Assembly (NCBI GenBank): GCA_963931865.1
Contig: OZ007512.1
Location: 14,030,762 to 14,094,761, forward strand
Direction of reading: 5' to 3'
From: Axinella damicornis
Taxonomy: Eukaryota; Porifera; Demospongiae; Axinellida; Axinellidae
DNA: 64,000 nucleotides
Shown here piece by piece: positions 20,372 to 31,467 of this stretch; position 1 is the first letter of the stretch; each line of letters starts with the position of its first letter. Both the position numbers and the translations under genes were made by a program. The notes beneath the pieces are model-generated. The model did no database searches. It was not told where the DNA came from and saw nothing but the letters and a program-made list of their open reading frames with translations.

Positions 20372-22849
20372 TTAAAACACTTGTATGCGATTATTGAAAT
20401 AATCACAAACAAACACAAACCCATCTTTGTCTGTGGCTACACCATACGGGTTAAACAGTTCACCTCTGCCAGTTCCATACTTCCCAAAGGAGTGGACAAA
20501 CTGTCCTGAAGTATGGAACACTGAAATACGATCGTTCCTCCATTCAGCTACATACACACAGTCTCTACTGACACAGAGTCCACGTGGACTATTGAGCTCA
20601 CCCTTGCCCTTTCCTTTCCGGCCAAAGTGACGCAGGTACTGGCCATCTTCAGAGAACACCAGGACCTGGTGTTTCACAGCATCGACTACATAAATGTTTC
20701 CCTCAGTGTCAAAGTCTAGGTCCCAAGGATCCTTGAGCCGGCCTGGACCATCACCACGGGTGCCAAACGTTCGGAGAAAGTTTAAGTTCGAGTCAAACAC
20801 TTGTACTCCGGCATTGGCATAATCACACACATAGACTTGGTGGTTATGGTATCTGACACCCATTGGTTGACCAATTTTCCCAATTGACTTCACCAGCTCA
20901 CCACGTCTGCTGAACTTCCACAGTTTGCGATTACTACTTGCTATGAACACACTACCGTCACCATCTGTGGCAATGCCAATGGGGTTTCCATTCCCAAATG
21001 GTGGCTTCCCCTTGGAACCTATGGTCAGAACTCTCTGGCCCTGCATGTTGAGTACTGTGTATCGATAGGTTTCAGTAACAAACAGTTCTGTGTCACTGAT
21101 TGCCATGTAGAGGGGCTGGTTCATTCCATCAGTGACCCTCACTGGAGTGCCCAGCAGAGTGGGGTGGTGAAGAAACACTTGGAATGTTCCAATCTCGGTG
21201 TTGTTGACTCGGACTGTCAGCTGGTGGCGACCCCTGGTGGTGGGGGTGTAGGAGAGCTCGTATGTGAAGGGGGTCTGGGTCACGACTCTGGTCTGGGGGA
21301 CTGAGCCATCCACCAGGGACTTCAGCTCAGCAGAGACATGCTGCTGGGCAGGAGAGGGCTGGCCGTGAGTGTCGAGAGTGTGTACTGTGAACTTGGCAAC
21401 CAGCTTGGTGGTGACAGATTGGAGACCTGGACCATCAACCTTAGCAACACAACTCTTCCTACAGAGCTCTTCCAGACTGGTGGGAGGAGGAACTGCTACA
21501 AACGTGTCGGCAAGTTCTTTGGGACTCAACTCCACGTCCTGGTACTTCCTGGTGACTTCCTGGACTTGGCTGGTCATCTGCTGCTTCATGGTGATGGTAG
21601 CGTGGGTGTCTCTGAGGGGCAACAGGCTAGCCAGAGCCTCCTCTCGGAATGCAGTGGTCACATCCTTCACGAAATCATACCTGTGGGTAGGGTTGGGCGG
21701 TAGCGAATAATACATGTATGTGACCATTGTCATGCACAGTAATCTCATTCCCGTCGATTATATTGCAACTGTTACACACTGTCATCACAGCACTTTTTAG
21801 TTGTGACATTCTTAAGGCTACTGATTTTTGTTACCCCTGAGAGGTCCAATGGTGCCTAACAAAGACCAAGAACGTATTTGGACCAGGTCCCCCGGGACCA
21901 AGACCAACAGCTACAATGACACAAATGAAACTCTTCTTCTCAATTCTTGGGGCATGGCTGGCGTACCTAAAGAGAAAGAAAATCTAGTGGGACTAAAACT
22001 AGCCTCACTCCCAGACCCCGCCCAACAGGCCGGGCTATAGTCTCGTTCCCAGACCCCTCCTGGGAACGAGACTAGCTGGGCTAGAACCTGTGACCTCTAG
22101 GCCCACAGTCCAACACTTCAACCACTTGGCCGCCCACCCCTACCTGTGACCAGTGTGGTCCACCAGGGTACAGTCACGGCAAATGAGGTGCTTGCACTCC
22201 AAACAGTAGAGCTTCAGCAGCTCTCCATCGTGTTTCTGGCAGGTGGAGGTGGGAGGCTTCTTTGTCGGCAGTCGGATCAGCACCTTCTCCCTCATGTCGG
22301 AGATTGGAAGTGTTTCATGGCCTGCGAATGCCTTCATTGTCTTGTGGGCATTGTCGCAGCTGGTACAGATGAAGAACCCGCAGGTGTGGCAGAAAGACGT
22401 GACCTTCGAGTCACTGGAGCAGTTCTGACAGGCTATCTCAATGCTTTCAGCTTTCACCAAGATGGTGTAAACCTCAATGAGGCCATTGATGAAGAACATC
22501 GTCGGAAGAGAGCTGGCATCGTTCCCGGCCACGGGGCCAACGCTGCGGCACTGGGGACACTCCACCTCCTGGTCCCTCTGCTGGCCCAGGAGCAGCTGCT
22601 GGATGCACTCTCGGCAGTACACGTGGAGGCAGCCCAGGGCCTTGGGGTCGCGGTAGGTCTCCAAGCAGATGGCACACTGCGGCTGCTTCTCTAGCAGCTC
22701 CAGAGTCTCCGCAAGAGTTCTGGGGGGAGACACACAGAATGTCAGTACCGCAACAACATAATAGAGATTCAAACGAGTGGGTGTGGTTCATGTGGTTCGT
22801 TAAAATACATCCCTCAAACTTACTTTTTTGGCGCGGGAGCTTCAGCCAT
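20372..22849 (-). CDS. TRIM-NHL protein, copy 3, coiled-coil-deleted (636 aa)
   Basis: The minus-strand exons are 22824-22849 (ATG), 22144-22719 and 20372-21680, 1911 nt in frame. RING, B-box 1 (with two extra residues), B-box 2, filamin and NHL regions are present. About 92 residues of coiled coil are missing: sequence jumps from HATIT to MKQQMTS, where copies 1 and 2 have the helical segment. A further gap of a few residues shortens the loop before the third NHL blade (GKIGQPMG). Both deletions keep the frame and no stop is seen, so the gene looks functional. TRIM coiled coils drive antiparallel dimerisation, so this isoform may be monomeric. Blade-face residues differ again from copies 1 and 2 (for example DAVKHQ, AEWRND, CDYFNN). 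Confidence 0.9.
22040..22140 (-). repeat. tRNA-derived SINE head in intron 2 of TRIM-NHL copy 3
   Basis: Minus-strand equivalent of 1953-2075, abutting the donor of exon 2. Confidence 0.55.
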
Positions 22850-23005
22850 TTTAGTCTTTCAGTCGCTGATGATGTGCTTGATGCAGGAGATAAGTGGAAC
22901 ACACTTGACAATGCTTCATTCAAACTCTAGCTGCTGAAATCGCATCAGCACTGAACTATAAATTTCTTTTCCAATTTCGGGTCCAGCCCCACCCACTTTC
23001 AAAGT

Positions 23006-23015
23006 GCGCATGCGC
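23006..23015. promoter_or_regulatory. NRF1-like palindrome upstream of TRIM-NHL copy 3
   Basis: GCGCATGCGC, about 160 bp upstream of the minus-strand ATG at 22849, with the shared GCCCCACCC box. Confidence 0.5.
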
Positions 23016-23218
23016 CTAGTTGCAAGTGTCCCGGATTTGCAGTGTTTGTAGCAGCCCCAATTCATCTGTACAACTTACAGCGTACTCGTCTGGGTCGAGA
23101 CTGCCTTCAGCAAATGCAAGAGACAATTTCTATGTGAGGTGAGTACACAGGGCCTGAGCATGATGTAGACAGTCTTGATCATGTACAATTATCTTATGCA
23201 TGTACACATGTACATCCA

Positions 23219-23294
23219 TAGCCTCGTTCTCAGGCCATCGCCCAGCGTACTGCAAGCGACGAAAAGCTGGGCGTGGGACTGGGAACGAGGCTAG
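23219..23294. mobile_element. foldback MITE, AGCCTCGTTC family
   Basis: TAGCCTCGTTCTCAG at the left and CTGGGAACGAGGCTA at the right bracket an imperfect hairpin with an AAAGCTGGGCGTGGG arm. It lies in the intron before the SH3 exon. Other family members are listed at 28953-29033, 55470-55550, 61235-61278 and 38379-38480. Confidence 0.6.
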
Positions 23295-23299
23295 TACGT

Positions 23300-23338
<39 letters not shown>

Positions 23339-23346
23339 CACACACA
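23295..23346 (+). repeat. (CA)n microsatellite
   Basis: Near-pure CA run beside the foldback element. Confidence 0.9.
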
Positions 23347-23820
23347 TACCCATACACATGTGCATGTACATTGGTTATACGTATGCACATGCATATTCAG
23401 ACACAGGACAAAGTTTCCCCACCAGAAAAAGTCCGTTCGCAATGAACTCACTTTTGAGAAGGGGCACGTCTTCCACGTGGTGGACACGCTTCCCCTGGGG
23501 CACGCGGGGATGTGGCGGGTGGAGAGGGTCGGGAGCAAGGGGGAGATCGGGGAGATGGGACTGGTGCCACTATCCCTCAGGTGAGGGAGGGAGTGTGGGG
23601 GAGGGGGGGGGGGGGGGGGGTTGTGAGTGTGTGGGGAGGGTATGTGGATATTCATTAGCCATGGTTGCCATGGTGACTGTGACTCGTTCCTCTCTGCAGT
23701 CCAACTGAGATGATGGAGACCACATCCACGTCGCTACCATGATTCCTTCAGAGCTTCAGTGAGTGGCTAAAATTGTCTGCCCTAACAATCACGCAAGAAG
23801 TACGCTGGCATATGGAAGAT

Positions 23821-23825
23821 AGATC

Positions 23826-23859
<34 letters not shown>

Positions 23860-23886
23860 CAGATACATAGATAGATAGATAGATAT
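23821..23886 (+). repeat. (GATA)n microsatellite
   Basis: GATA units with CAGATACATA interruptions. Confidence 0.9.
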
Positions 23887-23985
23887 TTTTAATTTGTAAC
23901 AGGAACGCTCCTTCAGCCTTTACATCCATAAGCATGTTTACATTGGTCAAGGAAATAATTTCGTCCAGCTTGGTATCATTTACTT

Positions 23986-24105
<120 letters not shown>

Positions 24106-24845
24106 ATGTGTACAGGCCCTAAGGACAAGCGGCGCAATGATGCCCACACTCTGGAAGAGCAGAAATTGCAAAAGATCCCGGCAGCTAATTATAACTAGTG
24201 CATTCAACCTTTATGAACCCATCAGGAAGGTCAAAGGTCAGACATCAGCATTTATTCGTTGCTTAAGTTCATTTTCAGTCCGTACGGTACATGTTATGCT
24301 GCCGTGACATTGGTGTGCTATGTTGCCACGCCAACCACATCTGACGTCACCATTACATCTGCATGGTAACTCTCATCCCCCCCCCTGCAGTGACAGAACC
24401 TCGTCCTGTGGTGCTGCTAGGAGCCATGGAAGTGGATGTTCGGAGGTACCTCGTAGAAAATGGATCCAATGAAGACATCAAGTTTTCATACTGCAGGAGA
24501 GGTATGGTGAGGGGGTGTGATGGTGGATGTGTGTGTGATGAGGACCTAGCTACACGATATATAGGAAGTGTGGACTATAGCTCCGATGTGACCTGAATTT
24601 GCACATTGATATATCCCTCCCTCCTCTCCCTCCTTCTCTGTCCTTGCCTCCCTCCCTCTCCATCTGCCCTTCTCATCTGACAGAGCCAGCAGATACCCTT
24701 CAGCACAAGAACGGTGATGTAATCGAATCACTGACAACCTCTGATGGTATTGTGATGAAGTTAACCGTACAGCACGCACAGCACGTGGCAAGGAAGGTAA
24801 TGACACAAGGGACTTCCCCCACATGCACACGCACCGCTCACACAT

Positions 24846-24975
24846 GCACACACACACACACCACACACACACACACCACACACACACACACCACACACAC
24901 ACACACCACACACACACACCACAGGGGTACCATTGTAACACTCACAAATGTACACACACACACACCACACACGCA

Positions 24976-25032
<57 letters not shown>

Positions 25033-25034
25033 AC
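24846..25034 (+). repeat. CA repeat with a duplicated acceptor segment
   Basis: CA runs containing an extra CCACAGGGGTACCATTG at about 24921-24937, a false start of the exon at 25037. The intron end was tandemly duplicated. Confidence 0.8.
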
Positions 25035-25659
25035 AGGGGTACCACTGTGTCCTATGTCTGGAACCTGAAATGTTAATAAAGTCGTCCGTAGCGCAGCTGT
25101 GTCCCATTGCCCTGCTGCTGGACGTCAAGAACACAAAGACCGTGAAGCAGATCCAGGCATCCTGCAACCTCCCTCCTGAGCGACATGACAACCCTCTGGT
25201 CCACCTGGACCGCATCAAGGCCATGCAGAAGTACTTGCCCTGCTTCACTGGTGAGGGTCTTGGTAGGCTAATGACTTGTGATTAAAGGTTGCCCTCTTCC
25301 CGGAGCATCATCGTCTCACTCCACCGCCACAAGTGGTGACACACTGGCTGGTAGTGTAGCATATGAGGTCTATAGGCACCACTTGGGAATGGTAGTATTC
25401 CTGTTGAAGGATCCACTCCACTTGTTCCCAGTGGTACAATGGAGTGCAAACAAACTGCATTCCTAGTTGGTGCTGGTCTCGGCCCCAGAAGCAATCTGCG
25501 CTGGTTGGTTTAATGGTTTGGGTCTGGGGCTGAGACAAAGTTGCATGTCACTTATTACATAATTCAGTAGTCGTTCTCACACGAGTATACCGATTTGTTA
25601 CCACGTGATCCAACACTCCACCTCGATCGCTTATAGCAACCACTTAATTATGACACATA

Positions 25660-25845
25660 TACTCTCTCTCTCTTTCACCCTCCATCTCTCCCTCTCTCTC
25701 TTTCACCCTCCATCTCTCCCTCTCTCTCTTTCACCCTCCATCTCTCCCTCTCTCTCTTTCACCCTACATCTCTCCCTCTCTCTCTCTCTCACCCTCCATC
25801 TCTCCCTCTCTCTCTCACCCTCCATCTCTCCCTCTCCCTCTGCAG
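25660..25845 (+). repeat. CT-rich tandem repeat before a GUK exon
   Basis: Six or seven units of roughly 30 bp (TTTCACCCTCCATCTCTCCC). It is longer than at 19375-19440. Confidence 0.85.
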
Positions 25846-27254
25846 GTGAAGTGATCCTGCCGTCCACAATGAAAGAAGTGATCCAGGTGGTCAGAGAAAT
25901 GGTTGCTGGAAGTGGGAAGTGGAGGACCTATGAAGACGTACATTATTACAACTCACCAGCTGCTGTTGAGACTCACAGCTCCAGTTCCAATGAAGACATC
26001 AAGTTTTCATACTGCAGGAGAGGTGTGGTGAGGGGGGTGTGGTGTGGTGAGGGGGTATGGTGAGGGGGTGTGAGGTTGGATGTGTGTGTGATATTATTAT
26101 AAGAAGTGTGGACTCTTTCCGATGTCACCTGAATTTGCATCACATTGATATACCCTCCCTCCATCTCTCTCCCTGCCTCCCTCCCTCTCCATCCGTCCTT
26201 CTCATCCGACAGAGCCAGCAGATACCCTTCAGCACAAGAACGGTGATGTCATCGAATCCCTGACAACTTCTGATGGCATCGTGATGAAGTCAACCGTACA
26301 GCACGCACAGCACGTGGCAAGGAAGGTAATCACACAAGGGACTTCCCCCACGTGCACACACAACACTCACACATGTACACACCACACACACACACACACA
26401 CCATAGGGGTACCATTGTGTCCTCTGTCTGGAACCTGAAATGTTAATAAAGTCGTCCGTAGCGCAGCTGTGTCCCATTGCTCTGCGGCTGGATGTCAAGA
26501 ACACAAAGACCGTGAAGCAGATCCAGGCATCCTGCAACCTCCCTCCCGAGCGACATGACAACCCTCTGGTCCACCTGGACCGCATCAAGGCCATGCAGAA
26601 GTACTTGCCCTGCTTCACTGGTGAGGGTCTTGGTAGGCTAATAACTTGTGATTAACCGTTTCCCAGCTAATGACGCCTAATAACTTGTGATTAAAGGTTG
26701 CCCTCTTCCCGGAGCATCATCGTCTCACTCCACCACCACAAGTGGTGACACACTGGCTGGTAGTGTAGCACATGAGGTCTATAGGCACCACTTGGGAATG
26801 GTAGTATTCCTGTTGAAGGATCCACTCCACTTGTTCCCAGTGGTACGTGATTCCTGCGTTCAGCAAAACCACCCTCCCCTTTCATGATCAGACACAGAAC
26901 ATGCTAGATGCATGTGGTAAGTTACCTCGTACCTTTGCTCTTCTTGCTGTTCTGAGCCCCAGTTCACCAACGTTCAATTAAGTCCTTTCTACCACCTATC
27001 TACCCTCGACGTTACGCACGTGAGGAAACATACCAGTCCCTTCGCGATAATTTAGGTTTTTATTTTGTACTATGATGACTCTATATCCTCCCCCAAGAAG
27101 TAAACTGATAACACAATCAGATTCACACACCACTTCAGCTGGCTAACTTAGTGAACTGTTGTTTGAACTTCAAGCTGAACCATGATTGTAAAAGTGCAAA
27201 GTTCAAACCAGTGGTGGTAGAACCAGCAGACTTTCCTTTTAGGGCTCTGCTCTT

Positions 27255-27372
27255 AGAGCAGTTCACTCTCTCTTGGTGTCAGCAAGAGTACTACCAGAGC
27301 AGTTCACTGTCTGTTGGTGTCAGCAAGAGTACTACCAGAGCAGTTCACTCTCTGTTGGTGTTAGCAAGAGTA
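27255..27372 (+). repeat. 46-bp tandem repeat, three units
   Basis: Units begin GAGCAGTTCACT and end AGCAAGAGTA. The mirror array is at 57115-57235. Confidence 0.85.
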
Positions 27373-28199
27373 TAATTGACCGTGTGACTAAACCCTGCGA
27401 CTGGATTGGGCTTGATCAGTACAGCAGGACAAACTGGTGTATGGAAAGTCTCCTGACCCCTTCGCTCAATGCTGAGGTCCACTTCCCCTCCACCTCACTG
27501 CCCACTGCCCTCTGCTCTTGATATGCCACTCACCTCCTTCTCCTCAGTCACCCGCTACTGCTAAATCAATTGCTATGCCATGAATATCCACAGCTGGGGT
27601 CATTTTACCCTGAAACCCACTGGTTTCTGGAAGGAGGAAATGACGTACTGTGGATGATAGGAATTCTTAGCCTCCTATATAGAATTAAGAACCCTTTCCA
27701 ACTGGTAGCTAGGCTCACTGTTGTTGGGCTGTGTGGCGGCTGAAACCCCTGTTGAAGAAAGAAGGATTATACGGCTGCACTGGGATTAGCCACTTTCAGT
27801 TGCGTTAAAAGATCCACTTTACACTAATTCACACTCAGCCTCCCCCTTCTCTACATGTACATGTGCAGCTTCCATTGCAGTCTGAGTTCAGGTCTCTGTT
27901 CCAACGTCTTGTCCCTCAGCCATGGGTTAGTATGTCTTTCGGGTGTAAAGATCCTGGAATTGGGCTGGTCTCCTCAGTGCAGTGCAAGACCTAAAAATGG
28001 CAGTGTAACCAAATAAACTGTTTCAGTTCTTGATTTATCTCCATAACAAAGTGGCTTAAACTCAGAGAAAGAGTTTCCATGAAAGGTTCACAGAGAGATA
28101 CCTCTATACTGGCTCATTCGCGCCTACTAACAACATGAGGCAGGCTAGGTCGTCAAGGGGATTGGACCCACTCAGGTCCACCACCGCAATCAGGAGCCC

Positions 28200-28256
28200 A
28201 TAACGGCAGGAGCTTACGAGCGCTGCGAAAATGAGTGCTCATAAGCTCCTGCCGCA
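28200..28256. repeat. imperfect hairpin
   Basis: GGCAGGAGCTTACGAGCGCT pairs with GTGCTCATAAGCTCCTGCC across a short loop. The mirror copy is at about 56131-56187. Confidence 0.75.
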
Positions 28257-28632
28257 ATGAATGCTTGTGAACTTGGCCTCCTCTGACAGCGATATCTCCC
28301 TTCTCCGCTGCCGCTCATTCAATAACAATACCTACCCAATAACAACACCACCTTGTAGGTTGTCTAAATCTCGACTGTTTGCTTTCCACTTGTGGGGATG
28401 TTGAAGAAGCTGTTTAGAAAACTGCAAAGAGAAAACAAGTCATGTTACCTTATAAGGGAGTGCCGGACTGTGCGTACAGTATGCAAGCCTGAAGCAATGG
28501 AGATGCAAGGCATCTTACCTTATAAGGTAGTGCTGGACTGCGTACAGTATACAGCCTGAAGCGATGACTAGTACCGGACACTGACTCAACCCGCTCAACC
28601 CGACCGGAACAGTTTCAATACTGTACCGGTCC

Positions 28633-28806
28633 CCAGACCATTGCCAGTACACCTGGATCCCTGTGTCATCACCTTACCGACGTGAGGGTGTGGACCGTTG
28701 CCGGTACACCTGGATCCTGTGTCATCACCTTACCGACGTGAGGGTGTGGACCGTTGCCGGTACACCTGGATCCTGTGTCATCACCTTACCGACGTGAGGG
28801 TGTGGA
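28633..28806 (+). repeat. 56-bp tandem repeat, about three units
   Basis: Units contain CCGGTACACCTGGATCCTG and ACGTGAGGGTGTGGA. The mirror position in arm 2 (about 55690-55760) has a single unit. Confidence 0.85.
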
Positions 28807-28952
28807 GTTCCAGGAATCTGACAGGCTTGAGTGGGGGGCTAGCACTGGTCCATTTGGCAGAGACCTTTGTTGAGGTTATAGTGCAGTTGTCAGATAAAAT
28901 ACATAGACTAACAGAGTCAGACGGAAGGAGGAGGAGGTTTGTGTACAACCCC

Positions 28953-29033
28953 TAGCCTCGTTCCCAGTCCCACGCCCAGCTTTTCGTCGTTTGCGGCGAT
29001 GAAAAGCTGGGCGTGGGACTGGGAACGAGGCTA
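28953..29033. mobile_element. 81-bp foldback MITE with target duplication
   Basis: TAGCCTCGTTCCCAG and its complement enclose a near-perfect hairpin. TACAACCC lies at 28944-28951 and again at 29034-29041, an 8-bp target duplication (the ninth base differs). The size suggests hAT-type mobilisation. The mirror copy is at 55470-55550. Confidence 0.8.
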
Positions 29034-29552
29034 TACAACCCTCACTACTGACGTTATGCATACCCTTCCAAGCTAGCTGGAGCAACACGGTTGCAGTAAA
29101 CTGTCTTACAAGTAATGATGAACCGATAAGGAGGTTTGCCGATATACTGATAACTGATAATTGCTTGTGGTTGATGGCCGATACCTATAACTGATCCGAA
29201 TATTTTTGCTTCCAATATCGAAGGGTACAAGGAAAGCATACACTATACACACATGCGTACCGCAGTACCAGCATATACACTATACACACATGCATACCAC
29301 AGTACCAGCATATACACTACACACATAGTCCCCACCCACGAATGAAAACTGGTCACTGTATGAGGTAATTCACCAATACTGATTATTAACCGTTACTCTA
29401 ATATCGGGGCCAATACCGATGTTCAACGGATGATCAGTTCATCACTAGTTACAAGACCTACAAGTAAAGTACAGGATGTATACAGAAACTACAAGACAAG
29501 TACCAGAGAGAGCACAATATTGAAGTGAATGAATGCAAGAGAGAGCGAAGCA

Positions 29553-29662
29553 GCCTCGTTCCCTCGCCCCGCCCAGCTTTTTGTCGCTTACAGTATGGAA
29601 AAGTGAGGTTAGGGTTCTTTCGTGCCACTGAAAGTGGCGCGCGGGCCTGGCAACAGGGCTAA
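29553..29662. mobile_element. degenerate member of the AGCCTCGTTC foldback family
   Basis: It starts AGCCTCGTTCCC, has a CTTTCGTGCCAC...GTGGCGCG inner stem, and ends CCTGGCAACAGGGCT. The mirror is at about 54890-54995. A related inner stem is at 61907-61953. Confidence 0.55.
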
Positions 29663-30170
29663 GGGCAAAGCAAGACTGGAGATTTTAACAATCTGTACGT
29701 ATTGTAACAGGCTAGTGTTCCAAAGTGGACAATAACTAGCATTGGCATAAAAATCATCTACGCACACCATATAAAGGAATTCTCGCTGGAGATATGTGCC
29801 AATCGGACTGCTCCATGAAGTATGTTCACTCAATTGTGGCCTATTAGAAAGTACTTATACCTCAGTCCTTGAATAATTTCATTACTGTGTGAGCGTTGCC
29901 ACGACGCATAGCTATGTACCGCTGATATGTGCTAATGTGTAATTGATTGATGCCAAAAATATGGTGTTTGACCAGCTCTGTGTACCGAGCTGCTGTATAT
30001 GGTGTGACTGTTGTTAGGGTGTGTTATGTGTGAGGGTGGAGGATGTTGAAAGTGACGTGGGGTACATTCGCTGTGTTGATCAACACATTCCACCATCCTC
30101 GTACGTTGAAGTCGGATTAGCAAGTGGTTTTTCCAAAATAGTTTGTGGTTCCATGCAGATAGGCGGGAGG

Positions 30171-31136
30171 GTGTTGATGCAGTGCCAGTTGCATAGCCTT
30201 GCTCCCAGGCCTTCTCACCCCAACATCTGCAGTACTAGTGTGTTGATGCGGTGGCAGTTGCATAGCCTTGCTCCCAGGCCTTCTCACCCCAACATCTGCA
30301 GTACTAGTGTGTTGATGCGGTGGCAGTTGTATAGCCGTGCTCCCAGTCCTCCTCACCCCAACATCTGCAGTACTAGTGTGTTGATGCGGTGGCAGTTGCA
30401 TAGCCGTGCTCCCAGGCCTTCTCACCCCAACATCTGCAGTACTAGTGTGTTGATGCGGTGGCAGTTGCATAGCCGTGCTCCCAGGCCTTCTCACCCCAAC
30501 ATCTGCAGTACTAGTGTGTTGATGCGGTGGCAGTTGCATAGCCGTGCTCCCAGGCCTTCTCACCCCAACATCTGCAATACTAGTGTGTTGATGCGGTGGC
30601 AGTTGCATAGCCGTGCTCCCAGGCCTTCTCACCCCAACATCTGCAGTACTAGTGTGTTGATGCAGTGGCAGTTGTATAGCCTTGCTCCCAGGTCTTCTCA
30701 CCCCAACATCTGCAGTACTAGTGTGTTGATGCGGTGGCAGTTGCATAGCCGTGCTCCCAGGCCTTCTCACCCCAACATCTGCAGTACTAGTGTGTTGATG
30801 CGGTGGCAGTTGCATAGCCGTGCTCCCAGGCCTTCTCACCCCAACATCTGCAGTACTAGTGTGTTGATGCGGTGGCAGTTGCATAGCCGTGCTCCCAGGC
30901 CTTCTCACCCCAACATCTGCAGTACTAGTGTGTTGATGCGGTGGCAGTTGCATAGCCGTGCTCCCAGGCCTTCTCACCCCAACATCTGCAGTACTAGTGT
31001 GTTGATGCGGTGGCAGTTGCATAGCCGTGCTCCCAGGCCTTCTCACCCCAACATCTGCAGTACTAGTGTGTTGATGCAGTGGCAGTTGCATAGCCGTGCT
31101 CCCAGGCCTTCTCACCCCAACATCTGCAGTACTAGT
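30171..31136 (+). repeat. 69-bp minisatellite, 14 units
   Basis: The period is 69 bp (23 codons). Units read TGTTGATGCGGTGGCAGTTG onward and end AACATCTGCAGTACTAG. Because the period is divisible by three and lacks stops, both strands stay open for over 360 codons, which is coincidental to the period. The mirror array at about 54000-54360 has five units. It lies inside the long intron before the coiled-coil exons. Confidence 0.95.
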
Positions 31137-31467
31137 GCTGCTACTGCAGGCGACAAACACTGTGTGGTGAGAAGGCCTGGGCACGAGGCTGCAAGACCAT
31201 CCACAGCATGTCAGTGGCAACTCAGACAGACTTGCTAATATGCTGATTCAAAAAGTCGGTCTGCTGAAAGAATTAAGTCCACTTTCTAAGAATACAGTTG
31301 TTGCAAATATAATGCAAGTCAGTTAGACAGTTGAAAATACTTTAAATACCTAAATAGCAGCAACTCACACACTCGCTAAATCTGTTACTACAGAGGTCTG
31401 GTTGCCGTAGTAACAATTTTGGAGTTACATGATTTAATGAGCATAGTTTATGGGCCCAATGTGGCTC

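Noticed and set aside
30021..31238. 405-codon and 367-codon ORFs on opposite strands
   Set aside because: They are produced by a 69-bp minisatellite whose period is divisible by three and lacks stops. No splice or domain evidence.
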